From NCBI GenBank assembly GCA_026393975.1, contig JAPKZD010000025.1, positions 1-64,000 on the forward strand: a stretch of DNA of 64,000 nt. The letters run 5' to 3'. The DNA comes from Candidatus Aminicenantota bacterium. Its GTDB lineage: Bacteria; Acidobacteriota; Aminicenantia; Aminicenantales; Saccharicenantaceae. The position numbers and the translations under genes were made by a program. The notes beneath the pieces are model-generated. The model made no database searches. It was given only the letters and a program-made list of their open reading frames with translations, and was not told where the DNA came from. Shown here in pieces: positions 9,816-19,294 of the stretch; within the stretch, counting starts at the first letter, position 1; each line of letters begins with the position of its first letter.

Positions 9816-10040
9816 TCAGGCTTCAGGCGTGAAATGCTCGGCGAGGATGTCCTGCGCTTCCCGGGCCCTGTCTTCGGGCACGAGAAGGGCGGCTACACCC
9901 ATCCCGTCCATGGTCAAGCCGTAGATTTTACCCGCGGCCTCGTAACTCACGCGGGCGGGAATGCCGAAAGATTCGAGCATGTTCTTGAGGATCTCCGCCT
10001 CCGTGACTCCGTTGGTCTTGTGGACGGTGATCCAATTCAT
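9816..10040 (-). CDS. DUF2007-like putative signal-transducing protein
   Basis: 'TVHKTNGVTEAEILKNMLESFGIPARVSYE...VPEDRAREAQDILAE'. Confidence 0.75.
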   Translation of the reverse strand: MNWITVHKTNGVTEAEILKNMLESFGIPARVSYEAAGKIYGLTMDGMGVAALLVPEDRAREAQDILAEHFTPEA

Positions 10041-10070
10041 GACCGTATCATATCACCTTCGCTCTTCGGC

Positions 10071-10108
10071 TTGAACTCGCCGCGGAGCTGGGGTATCTTT
10101 GGCCCGTG
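10071..10108 (+). promoter_or_regulatory. Sigma70-like promoter TTGAAC-N17-TATCTT-N6-GTG (predicted leaderless start)
   Basis: -35 10071-10076, -10 10094-10099, GTG start at 10106. Confidence 0.6.
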
Positions 10109-10981
10109 AAATACGGGGCCCATTGCTATCTCTTCACCCGGAGATGGTCGGACGCCGACCTGTCGTACCTCGACCTCGCCCGGGAGCTGGGCCTGGACAT
10201 GTTCGAGCTCTCCGTCGGCGACGACGTCGTCTTCAGCCCGCGGCTGACCGGCCGCCGCGCCGCCGCGCTCGGCCTCGAGCTCATCATCGGCCCGGGCGGT
10301 CTCTGGCCGCTCGACTGCGACCTTGCGGCCGATGACGCCGGGGATCGGGCCCGGGGCCTCTCCTGGCACAAGCGGCAGATCGACCTGGCCGCCGAGCTCG
10401 GCGCCTCCGCCTACGCCGGTTGTCTCTATGGACATCCGGGCGTCGTCAAGCGCCGCCGCCCGCCGGCCGACGAGTTCCCCCGCGCCGCCGAAGGCCTCCA
10501 CGCCCTGGCCGAATACGCGGCCGCGCGCCGCGTCGCCGTCGTCCTCGAGCCGATGAGCCGGTTCCGGACCCATCTTGTCAACACCCCGGCCCAGCTCATG
10601 CGGCTCATAGCCCTCTCCGGCCACCCGAACATCAAGGCCACGTTCGATACCTACCACGCTATCACGGAAGTCCGCGACTATGCGGAGGGCCTGCGCCTCC
10701 TCGGCCCGCGCCTCGCCCTCGTCCACGCCTGCGAGAACGACCGGGGTGTGCCCGGTGGCGGACTCGTCCCCTGGGAGACGGTTTTCCAGACGCTCGCGGA
10801 GATCGGGTTCGACGGCACGATCGGGCTCGAGGCCTACAATTCAAGCCTCGGGGACTTCGCCTTCGAACGGGGGATTTTCCAGGACCTCTGCCCGGACGGC
10901 CGGGCCTTCGTCGAAAAGGGGACGGCCTTCCTGCGGGCCATGGAAGCCCGCTTTTCCGGGGCTACTTCCCGGCGTCCTTGA
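10106..10981 (+). CDS. Sugar phosphate isomerase/epimerase (AP endonuclease family 2 TIM barrel)
   Basis: 'VVLEPMSRFRTHLVNTPAQLMRLI', 'FDTYHAITEV', 'LVHACENDRGVPG'. Confidence 0.85.
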   Translation: MKYGAHCYLFTRRWSDADLSYLDLARELGLDMFELSVGDDVVFSPRLTGRRAAALGLELIIGPGGLWPLDCDLAADDAGDRARGLSWHKRQIDLAAELGASAYAGCLYGHPGVVKRRRPPADEFPRAAEGLHALAEYAAARRVAVVLEPMSRFRTHLVNTPAQLMRLIALSGHPNIKATFDTYHAITEVRDYAEGLRLLGPRLALVHACENDRGVPGGGLVPWETVFQTLAEIGFDGTIGLEAYNSSLGDFAFERGIFQDLCPDGRAFVEKGTAFLRAMEARFSGATSRRP

Positions 10982-11774
10982 TGGACTTGAGGTAGTTCTC
11001 GACCTGGTCCTTCAACACCTGCTCCTTGATGCTGGGAAGGACCGCCTCGAAGACGGCCTTGGCCTTGGCCGGCTCGTTGGCGTTGATGTAGGCGATGCCT
11101 AGGTTGACCTGGAGGCTGATGTCCTCGGGGACCAGGACGAGGCCGGCCTGGAAGCTCCCGGCGGCCTCGGCGTAGCGCCCCATCTGGTTCAGGATGACGC
11201 CCTTGAGGTTGTACGCCTTGGCGCTCTTGCCGTTCTTCTGGATGGACTTGAGGGCGTATTCCAGGGCCTCGTCGAACCTCTTTTCGACGTAGAATAGCCG
11301 CCCCAGATAATAGGCGGCCTCGGCATCTTCGCCGAGCTCGAAGGCCTTTTTCAAGGCGGCGCTGGCCTTTTCTGTCTCCTTGAGCTCGATCCAGACCATG
11401 CCGAGGTTCCTCTGAACGTCCGTGGCGTCCGGCTTGAGGGCCGCCGCCTTGCCGTAGGCCTCGGCCGCTGGGCCGTACTCGCCCTTGGTGTAATAGGCCG
11501 ACCCCAGGAGGTTCCAAGAGTTGAAGTGCTCCGGGTCCAGGGAGATGCCCAGTTTCCCGTACCGGATGGCTTCGTCGGTGAGGCCGTAACGAAGGGCGAT
11601 AGCGCCCTTTTCGTACTGGTACTGGGGGCTTTTTTCGCTGGTTTGGCTTTTCTTTTTCTGGGGCTCCGCCGCGGCGTCGCCCGTCCGGGCGGCGGCCGCG
11701 TTGGCGCATCCCGAGACCAGGGCGGTCAAGGTCAGGGCCATCAGTGTCGTGACGACGCTTCGGCGTGCTATCAT
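10962..11774 (-). CDS. TPR-repeat lipoprotein
   Basis: Lipobox 'LVSGCANA' and repeated TPR motifs. Confidence 0.85.
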   Translation of the reverse strand: MIARRSVVTTLMALTLTALVSGCANAAAARTGDAAAEPQKKKSQTSEKSPQYQYEKGAIALRYGLTDEAIRYGKLGISLDPEHFNSWNLLGSAYYTKGEYGPAAEAYGKAAALKPDATDVQRNLGMVWIELKETEKASAALKKAFELGEDAEAAYYLGRLFYVEKRFDEALEYALKSIQKNGKSAKAYNLKGVILNQMGRYAEAAGSFQAGLVLVPEDISLQVNLGIAYINANEPAKAKAVFEAVLPSIKEQVLKDQVENYLKSIKDAGK

Positions 11775-11890
11775 ATCGTCCTCGAAATTCTATGATGGCA
11801 TAACCGCCGCGGGCGGTCAAACGGCCGGGCGTCCGGACCTTTACCTCGGGTCCCGGGGCGTGTTAGATTGAAACCCAAGGAGGGCCTCAA

Positions 11891-14800
11891 ATGCGAAAAA
11901 GAAACAACGGGAAAGCCGCCTTTATCTGCGCGGGCCCCTTGCTCTTGGCCGCGCTTGTCGCTGGGCCGGTCCTGTCCGCCCATGGAGAGACATCGTCCCA
12001 GACGGCGCCGGCGTCCGGGCCCTCCGTGAACCAGGTCCCGAAACCCGCGCTCGACGTCGTCCCGACCGTTTTCCTGGTCAAGGACGGGGCGGTAGTCAAG
12101 CAGGTCGTCCAGCTCATCGTCGACTATGCCGGCCCCGTAGGCGCGCTGGCCTCCGTCAAGGCTTGGATCGCCGGCAAGCCTCTCGTCCTGGACGTGACCT
12201 CGCTCGACCTCAAGCCCGGCAGGAACGCCGTCGAGACGCGCGTTCCCGAGGCCGTGAAGCCCGTCAAGGCGCGCTTCGAGGTCAGGATCGGAACGGCCGT
12301 CCTTAGCCGCGAGGTCACCCTGGCCCCCCAGCGCCGCTGGTCCGTCTATCTCTTCCACCATTCCCACACCGATATCGGCTATACCGAGCTTCAGACGCGG
12401 GTCGCCCAAAACCACGTCGAATACCTCGACTCCGTCATCGACTATTGCCGGCAAACCGACGCCTATCCCGACGACGCCAAATTCCGCTGGAACATCGAGA
12501 TCTCCTGGGCCCTCCAGAATTTCATCCGGACCCGTCCCGAGTCCGATGTCCGTGCCCTGGTCGACCTCATCCGAGCCGGTCGCGTCGAGCTGTCCGGGCT
12601 CTACCTCAATCAGTCCGACGGCTTCTCCCACGAAGAGATCATTCGCTCCGTCGACCTGGCCCGGGAGTACGCCCGGACCTACGGTTTCGAGGTCCGCTCG
12701 GCCATGAACAATGACGTCACCGGCTTTTCCTGGGCTCTGCCCCAGGTTTTCGCCCAGGCCGGCATCCGCTATTTCGCCACAGGCATCAACGAGACGCGCT
12801 CCCGCGCCCCTCTCCGCCGGCCGAACGCTTTTTGGTGGGAATCGCCCGACGGCAGCCGCATCCTCCACTGGAACGGCGAGCACTACCTGTTCGGGAACTA
12901 CGAGCTCCTCCTCCACGAGCCGGTCGCGAAAAGCGCCCCGAAAGTCGGGGACTATCTGGCCAGGCTTGAGGCGCGCGGCGATTATCCCTACGACATCATC
13001 GCCTTCAACATCGGGGCTTGGACGACGGACAACTGCCCGCCCGGGCGCGGCCTCTCCGACCGGGTCAAGGAATGGAACGAGCGCTACGTCTCGCCGCGTC
13101 TCCGGCTGGCCACGATGAGCGAATTTTTCGGTCGCCTTGAGAAGAGCTACGGGAGTTCGCTCCCCGTCCACAAGCTCGGCTGGCCCGACTACTGGACCGA
13201 CGGCGTCGCCTCGACGTCCTTCGAGACCGGGCTCAATCGCCTGACCCACAGCGACCTCGTCTCGGCCGAAAAGATCTCGGCGCTGGCGGCGAAACTCGAC
13301 CTGGCTAAGGCCTTCCGCTTCCCGGAGGGCCAGATCCGGGAGGCCCACGAGCTGGCCATGCTCTTCGACGAGCACACCTGGGGGGCCTACAATTCGATCG
13401 ACGAACCGCAGTCGGAGCTCGCCCGTGGTCAGTGGACGGTCAAGTCGAGCTTCGCTTATAAGGCGCGCGAGGCCTCGCGGACGCTCCTCCGGCGCGGCAC
13501 CGAGGCGCTGGCCGGCTTCATCAGCGCCGACGGCGATTTTGAGTTCGCCGTCTTCAACCCGCTCTCCTGGCCGAGGACGGACGTCGTCCGCGTGACTCTT
13601 CCGGCCGGGCCGCTGCGCGAGGCGAGAAGGAAGCTCCGGGTCGTCGACCGGCGCCTCGGGAGCGGCGCGAAATTCCAGATGCTGGGCGATGACGCCATGC
13701 TGGTCCTCGCGCAGAACATCCCGTCGATGGGCTACGCCGTGTTCGCAGTCACGGCGGGGGAGGCGCCCGGGGCGCCGGTTCAAGCGGCAGGGCCGGCCTC
13801 CGAGTTTCGCGGCAATACGATCGAAAACCGCTACTACCGTGTCACCGTGGACGCGAAGACGGGAGGCATCTCGAGTCTTTACGACAAGGAGCTCGGCCGC
13901 GAACTCGTCGACAAAACCTGTCCCTGGCCGCTCAACGCCTACATCTATGAGCAACCCGTCGGCGGCCGCAAGGCCGTGGACGACATGACCAAGCGGGCGG
14001 CGTTCAACCGCTGGTCGCCCGAATCGGCCAAGGTCGAGTCCGGCTGGCAGGGGCCGGTGGCCGCAAGCCTCATTATCAAGAGTTCGCCGAAGATGTGCCC
14101 GTCACTCGAGCAACGCATCATCCTCTACGACGACGTCAAGCGCGTCGACCTCGTCAACATTCTCGATAAAGAGGAAACGTTCGCGCCCGAGGCCGTCTAT
14201 TTCGCCTTTCCGTTCGAAGTCGGGCCGGTCGGGCCGAACGTCCGGTTCGAGATCGCCGACGCCGACATGGCCCCGGGGGCCGAACAGCTCCCCGGGACGA
14301 CCCTCGACTGGCATACGGTCCAAAACTGGGTCGAGTTTTCCGGAAAGGACGCCCGCGTCGTCTGGTCTCCCGTAGAGGCGCCGCTCGTCCAGTTCGGCGA
14401 CATCAACACCGGGAAATGGCTCACGCGGCTCGACCTCGCGAACGCCTGGGTTTTTTCCTATGCCATGAACAACTACTGGATGACGAATTTCAAAGCGAGC
14501 CAGGAAGGCAGGGTGGAGTTTCGCTACAGCCTGACGAGCGCTCCGCCTGCCGATCCAGCTAACGGCGCGGCCCCCGCTTCGGACCGTGTCGCCGCCTCCC
14601 GATTCGGCTGGGATGTCCACACGCCGCTCGTCGCGACCTGGCTCCCGGCCCGGAACAAGGGCCGGATCACGACGGCGGGGGAATCGTTCCTGTCGGTCGA
14701 CCAGCCCAACGTCATCGTTCAGGCGCTCTGGCTCGACGCCGACGGGACGCCCGTCGCCCGCCTTCGCGAGATTGCCGGCCGGGCCACGGATGCGCGACTG

Positions 14801-14923
14801 GCCAGTGCCTTCTTCCTGGGATTTACGACCAGAAGCATGGGTGGCCATCAAAGCGTCGAGATCGAGTCGATCCCCGTCCGGCTCAAGCCCTTCGAGATCC
14901 AAACGGTCAGGCTATTGAGATAA
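11891..14923 (+). CDS. GH38 alpha-mannosidase-like glycosidase
   Basis: 'FHHSHTDIGYTELQTR' GH38 signature, 'NNDVTGFSWALPQVFAQAGIRYF'; SD aaggagg. Confidence 0.9.
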   Translation: MRKRNNGKAAFICAGPLLLAALVAGPVLSAHGETSSQTAPASGPSVNQVPKPALDVVPTVFLVKDGAVVKQVVQLIVDYAGPVGALASVKAWIAGKPLVLDVTSLDLKPGRNAVETRVPEAVKPVKARFEVRIGTAVLSREVTLAPQRRWSVYLFHHSHTDIGYTELQTRVAQNHVEYLDSVIDYCRQTDAYPDDAKFRWNIEISWALQNFIRTRPESDVRALVDLIRAGRVELSGLYLNQSDGFSHEEIIRSVDLAREYARTYGFEVRSAMNNDVTGFSWALPQVFAQAGIRYFATGINETRSRAPLRRPNAFWWESPDGSRILHWNGEHYLFGNYELLLHEPVAKSAPKVGDYLARLEARGDYPYDIIAFNIGAWTTDNCPPGRGLSDRVKEWNERYVSPRLRLATMSEFFGRLEKSYGSSLPVHKLGWPDYWTDGVASTSFETGLNRLTHSDLVSAEKISALAAKLDLAKAFRFPEGQIREAHELAMLFDEHTWGAYNSIDEPQSELARGQWTVKSSFAYKAREASRTLLRRGTEALAGFISADGDFEFAVFNPLSWPRTDVVRVTLPAGPLREARRKLRVVDRRLGSGAKFQMLGDDAMLVLAQNIPSMGYAVFAVTAGEAPGAPVQAAGPASEFRGNTIENRYYRVTVDAKTGGISSLYDKELGRELVDKTCPWPLNAYIYEQPVGGRKAVDDMTKRAAFNRWSPESAKVESGWQGPVAASLIIKSSPKMCPSLEQRIILYDDVKRVDLVNILDKEETFAPEAVYFAFPFEVGPVGPNVRFEIADADMAPGAEQLPGTTLDWHTVQNWVEFSGKDARVVWSPVEAPLVQFGDINTGKWLTRLDLANAWVFSYAMNNYWMTNFKASQEGRVEFRYSLTSAPPADPANGAAPASDRVAASRFGWDVHTPLVATWLPARNKGRITTAGESFLSVDQPNVIVQALWLDADGTPVARLREIAGRATDARLASAFFLGFTTRSMGGHQSVEIESIPVRLKPFEIQTVRLLR

Positions 14924-14928
14924 AGAAA

Positions 14929-14988
14929 AAGAAGGTACCAGGTCTACGCAATGCCAATTTTGGCATTGCGTAGGCCTGGTACCTTCTT
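14929..14988. repeat. Near-perfect 29-bp-arm hairpin (28/29, 2-nt loop), REP/terminator-like
   Basis: AAGAAGGTACCAGGTCTACGCAATGCCAA tt TTGGCATTGCGTAGGCCTGGTACCTTCTT. Confidence 0.85.
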
Positions 14989-15044
14989 GAACTTGCCCTG
15001 GCCGGCCGTTCGCTCTACAATAGAAACATCGTTAGGACCGACGC

Positions 15045-15251
15045 ATGCCTGAGTTTCCCTTGAATAAAGAAGAGATCGCCCGGCTGCTCCGGCGCGAGGC
15101 GGAAATCCTCACCCGGATCGACCGCCTGAAGAGCACCATGAACGAAACCAAGGCGCTCGACACCCTGGCCTTCAAAGCCAAGCTGTTCAAGGAAGCCCAA
15201 GACGAGCTGCGCCGCGTCCAGGACAAGCTCGCCGGCCTGCCCGACGATTGA
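15045..15251 (+). CDS. Hypothetical 68-aa protein
   Basis: ORF with upstream TTGCCC-N17-TACAAT promoter; charged helical composition. Confidence 0.6.
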   Translation: MPEFPLNKEEIARLLRREAEILTRIDRLKSTMNETKALDTLAFKAKLFKEAQDELRRVQDKLAGLPDD

Positions 15252-15258
15252 GGCCTGG

Positions 15259-17337
15259 CTAACCGCCCTTCCGGACCTCGGTCCGGACTTTGACTTCGAA
15301 GAACTTGTAGTCCTTGTACTCGACGTTCGTCCGGGATAGCGTGACCGTCCGACCCGACATGCGGTAGGCCTCGATCACTTCATAGGTGCTCGGGAAGCGC
15401 AGGCCGTTCTTCTCGAACCCGTATTCGGAGGAGAATCTGATCCGGGGCTGGGCCCGGCGGGCCTTGGCGAACTCCTCGACGGCCGCGTAGTTTCCCATCG
15501 AAACCGGCTCCCATTCGACCTTCATGACGGCGCCGTCCCGCTCTCTCACCCAGGCCTTGCCGAAGAGCGAGGACGCCTCCTTACCAATCGGCCGCACATC
15601 GATGACCAGAACCGGTTCGCCCTCCATGTTTGCCTCCCCGGCGATCCGGTACTCGTGGATCCATTGGGCCTCGTTGCTGAAGAGCCCCACCGGTCCGAGG
15701 ACGACGAACTTGTGTTCGAACCGGCTGGTCCGGAGCGACGCGTTCTCTTCGCGCCGGGCCTTGCCGTTCTCCTCGAGCAGGACCCGCGTCTCCGCCGCCC
15801 ATCCTTCCCGCCGGACGAGCTGATAATCGTAAGCCCATTCGCGGACAAAGTCTCGGATGTTCCCGACGGTGACGTCGCGATCGGATGGGTCGGTGTCCTT
15901 GAGGATCGAAGCCTGCGTGGCTACCGCGCCCGAGAGCCGTTCCCGGACCTCCTCGCGGCTTACGAAATCGAGCGAGGCGTCCGCGAGCTGACGGCAGTAA
16001 TCGGCGGCCGCTTTCAGGATGTCCTCCGGGACCGGGCCGCCCTTGGCCGGCACTGCTCCCGTCACGTCGATATCCTCGATTTCCCCGCCGGCCTCGCCCC
16101 CGGCCTTCGCGCCGGCTTTTCCCTCGGCCTTGACCGGTGTCGCCGTATCCACGGCGAAGTATCCTTCCCGATGGCTGACCCGCAACCCGCTCCGCTTGAC
16201 CTTGACGGTTATCTTATGGAACTTCCCATCGGCCTGATAGCCCTGCGGCTGATAGTACAGGAGATAGTACTGCTCCGACGCCGCCGCGGCCTTGCGGAGG
16301 AGCGCCGCGGGGTTCGCCGACGCCTCCGAGGTCCCGCCCGTCGCGGTTGCGATTTCCTTGAACACCCTGTAGATCGGGGAGGACTGTTCGGCCATCTGGA
16401 CGTCAATGAGAACGGCCGGGTTTTCGACGTCCATCTGCGGGTCGCGCCGGTTCCTGGTGACGTACAGGAAATGGACGTCGACGGATGCGTCCGAGAAGGC
16501 CCTTTGGATCGCTTCCCGGTCGATCCGGGCCTCGCGGTTGTAGGTCGACATGAGCTCCATGACCTTCATGGCCTCTTCGGAGCCGTGCTCGCCGTTGAGA
16601 TACTCGTTGAGCTTCCGGTTGTTGAATTGCGGGACCTTTTCCCTTTGATAAAAGAGGAAGACGTGCTTGGCCCCCGGCCGGCCCTTCAGCTCGGCCGCGA
16701 ATGCGGACATGCTTTCGGAGTCGATCGTCCGCAGGGCTTCGAGCCTCTCCAGGTCCAGCCTGTAACCGTTGAGGTTGACCTCGGCCGTCTCCGGGTCGCC
16801 CGCGCCCAAGTCGGCGAGCATGTCCTCGATGATCGACCGGTAGGCCCCGCTAAGGACGAGGACGTCCTTGCGGACCCTGGATTGGACTTCGGACTTGGCC
16901 CTCCTCACCTTGTCCCGGGAATCGATCCGGTCCCTCAGCCGGTAGGTCTTCTGGGGCGTGACGACGTCCACGGCATCTCCCGGCAGATACACGCTCTCGA
17001 AGAACAGGTCGATCGCCTTGTCGATATCGGGCAGGTATTCGGCCATCTGGAAGAGAAGGACGAACGTCCGGCTGGTCGCCGGAGCGGGCGCTTTCGCCGG
17101 GCCTTCCTGCCTCCGGACCTCGCTCCCCCGAATCAGGTAGACGGCCTCGACGGGCTGGAACTTTCCGTCCTCGGTGACCTCGAAGTCCTCGAGTTTTAGG
17201 GAATCGACGAACTTCTCCCCATCGAAAACCCGCACCGGGACGCTGATGTTGACGATGGACACTTTGTGCTGGATTTGGGCGAATCCCCAGGTTGCGGCTA
17301 ACAGGGCGATGAGAATGCGGCCCGGTCTTTTCCCCAT
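15259..17337 (-). CDS. VWFA-related (Acidobacteria-type) domain protein
   Basis: 'VSIVNISVPVRVFDGEKFVDSLKLEDFEVTEDGK...', 'QYYLLYYQPQGYQADGKFHKITVKVKRSGLRVSHREGYF'. Confidence 0.85.
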   Translation of the reverse strand: MGKRPGRILIALLAATWGFAQIQHKVSIVNISVPVRVFDGEKFVDSLKLEDFEVTEDGKFQPVEAVYLIRGSEVRRQEGPAKAPAPATSRTFVLLFQMAEYLPDIDKAIDLFFESVYLPGDAVDVVTPQKTYRLRDRIDSRDKVRRAKSEVQSRVRKDVLVLSGAYRSIIEDMLADLGAGDPETAEVNLNGYRLDLERLEALRTIDSESMSAFAAELKGRPGAKHVFLFYQREKVPQFNNRKLNEYLNGEHGSEEAMKVMELMSTYNREARIDREAIQRAFSDASVDVHFLYVTRNRRDPQMDVENPAVLIDVQMAEQSSPIYRVFKEIATATGGTSEASANPAALLRKAAAASEQYYLLYYQPQGYQADGKFHKITVKVKRSGLRVSHREGYFAVDTATPVKAEGKAGAKAGGEAGGEIEDIDVTGAVPAKGGPVPEDILKAAADYCRQLADASLDFVSREEVRERLSGAVATQASILKDTDPSDRDVTVGNIRDFVREWAYDYQLVRREGWAAETRVLLEENGKARREENASLRTSRFEHKFVVLGPVGLFSNEAQWIHEYRIAGEANMEGEPVLVIDVRPIGKEASSLFGKAWVRERDGAVMKVEWEPVSMGNYAAVEEFAKARRAQPRIRFSSEYGFEKNGLRFPSTYEVIEAYRMSGRTVTLSRTNVEYKDYKFFEVKVRTEVRKGG

Positions 17338-17368
17338 GCGATCCTGCCAACTATTATGGAATAAAAAA

Positions 17369-17509
17369 AGGGGGGGGTCAAACCTACGGCCGGGAGCGGA
17401 TTCCGAGAAGCGACCAACAGAAGGACGGCGGAGTGGCCCGGAGCCGCACTTCTGGGAAATATCTGAATTGTGCTTAGAAGGGCGTAAAAGGCAGGTTTGA
17501 CCCCCTCTT
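17369..17509. repeat. Inverted REP-like arms flanking about 107 bp
   Basis: AAGGGGGGGTCAAACCT (17369-17385) vs AGGTTTGACCCCCTCTT (17493-17509). Confidence 0.75.
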
Positions 17510-17512
17510 GAT

Positions 17513-18095
17513 TTACCGGCGGGTTCGGATGAGCAAGATATTGCGGAAGGTCGCCACCGAACCGCTCGTGTTTTTCGGGGAACTGGACGGTGTGCATGGC
17601 CTCGACAAGGTCCTTTTTAGCAGTTGCGCCTCGCCGGACCGCCCCTTGTTGATGTGGAACATGAGGTAGCGGGCCATGTCGGCGATATTGGTGTAAATGC
17701 CGCCGGCGACCTTCAGCGAAGGCGCGACATGCCCGACGGCCCGGTCTTCCGCCTTGAGGATGGCCTCGATGTCAAGCGTGCTGTCGTTGATGCCCAGGGG
17801 TGCCAGCAACTTGTCCCGGACGTATTTCGCGAACGGCCCGCCGCTCTTTTTCTCCAGGATCCAGCCGGCCAGGTCGATGCCCAGGTTGGAGTAGCTGTAG
17901 CGGTAGCCGACCGGATAACGGAGCCACGTGTCGGAAATGCTGAGGATGTGCTCGGCGAAGGTGTGCGGGCGGCTGTCGAAGTTGCCGCCGACGGGCGCCT
18001 CGTGGGTGAACCCCGCCCGATGGGCGAGAAGATGGCGGGGGAGCGGCCACAGAAAATAGCAGGACCGCTAACAGGATGAACCGCGATCGCTTCAT
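17513..18095 (-). pseudogene. Degraded serine beta-lactamase-like hydrolase (internal deletion/frameshift and 3' truncation)
   Basis: Signal peptide MKRSRFILLAVLLFSVAAP out of frame with 'RHLLAHRAGFTHEAPVGGNF...YPVGYRYSYSNLGIDLAGWILEKKSGGPFAKYVRDKLLAPLGINDS'; SxxK region missing. Confidence 0.8.
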
Positions 18096-18118
18096 GATGG
18101 AATTCTCCTCAGCTTCCG

Positions 18119-18997
18119 TCATTTGATGTTCTGGGCGAGCGTCTCTTGGGTGGTGCCGATTTTCTTCATGATGTTGGAGAGGGTTTCGATGAACTTGGAG
18201 CGGCGGTCCATGGTCATCTGGAGCCGCAGAGAGGTCATCTCCGACATCTCGTTCAGGCCGTCGAGGTTCCCCTGGATGTCGTCCCGGAGGGATTTGAGGC
18301 CGGATACCGTCAGGCCGGGGTGCCGCGGCGGGAGCGGCGGAATGACGGGCGTTTTGACGTATTCGAAATGGATCACAGGCGATACTCTGGTCTCCAGGAT
18401 CATCCGGCGGAGGGGCGGGGCCGTCGTCTTCGTGGAGAGCCGGGGGGCGCGGGCCTTCGTCCCTGGAGCGTCCAGCTTTCCGCTGTCGATGTCCTCGGAT
18501 CGAGGATGCTTGGCCATCTCCTGGGAGACCCAGCCGTTGAGCTCCTTGATCAAGTCCCGCAATTTCTGTTTGGCGGCGTTCGTCGCCTTGATCTCGGCCA
18601 TGATCATGCGGATGTCGTTGTCCATGTCCTTGGCGGCCATGGACAGGACGATGAAAGCGGCTTTCGAGATGTCCATACGGGACAGCCCCTCGAAAGACGC
18701 GGTAACCTCCCGCTCGGCCTGGTCGCGGAGCGACGGGAATCCGGTCCCGGCGGCGACGGCCGGCGCCAGCGTCCGTCCCATCTTCTCGAGACTACGGAGC
18801 CCCGAGGGTTGGAGACGCCTCTGCGCCCAGGTTAGCCGGGCCGAAACCTTCGGCGGCAGGACGAGTTGTTTTTCCCATGCGCCGAGACGCTTATCGGGGT
18901 TGGATCCGCCGGGGCCGGATTGGCCTTCCGCCGGCATCGCGATCGCGACCCAGGCGGATAAAGCCAGTAGTGAGACCGCGCGGTTCGCCGTCAGCAT
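18119..18997 (-). CDS. Hypothetical secreted protein
   Basis: Signal peptide MLTANRAVSLLALSAWVAIAMPAEG; no recognised domain. Confidence 0.65.
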   Translation of the reverse strand: MLTANRAVSLLALSAWVAIAMPAEGQSGPGGSNPDKRLGAWEKQLVLPPKVSARLTWAQRRLQPSGLRSLEKMGRTLAPAVAAGTGFPSLRDQAEREVTASFEGLSRMDISKAAFIVLSMAAKDMDNDIRMIMAEIKATNAAKQKLRDLIKELNGWVSQEMAKHPRSEDIDSGKLDAPGTKARAPRLSTKTTAPPLRRMILETRVSPVIHFEYVKTPVIPPLPPRHPGLTVSGLKSLRDDIQGNLDGLNEMSEMTSLRLQMTMDRRSKFIETLSNIMKKIGTTQETLAQNIK

Positions 18998-19069
18998 GCC
19001 TTCACCTCTTTCACCCGTGCCCACAAATCATACTCGCGATAAGCCCTCCGAAACAAGGCGTCAAGGGAC

Positions 19070-19111
19070 GAGCCTTCGGCTCGCCACTCACCCGTGGCTT
19101 ATATCCACGGG
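19070..19111 (-). repeat. Two-hairpin structured element (copy A)
   Basis: Minus strand: CCCGTGG-atataag-CCACGGG TGAGTGGCGA GAGCC-gaa-GGCTC; similar layout at 32311-32359. Confidence 0.5.
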
Positions 19112-19150
19112 CGAGTACTGCGGACGTGGACTCCCGGTCCTGCCGGCTTC

Positions 19151-19234
19151 GCCACCGGCTTTGCAGTGCCGGTGCTGGCAACCGGCAGCACTGCCACCGG
19201 CTTGGCAGTGCCGGTGCTGGAGACCGGCAAGTGC
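19151..19234. repeat. 42-bp tandem duplication (2 copies)
   Basis: gccaccggcttTgcagtgccggtgctggCAaccggcagcact / gccaccggcttGgcagtgccggtgctggAGaccggcaagtgc. Confidence 0.85.
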
Positions 19235-19294
19235 GGTGGCAAGGCCGGGGCCCCGGCCGCTGTGGTATAATCATCCACCGGACGTAAGATCAAC

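Noticed and set aside
11771-13954. 727-aa minus-strand ORF opposite GH38
   Set aside because: Shadow ORF of GH38 alpha-mannosidase; no recognisable motifs
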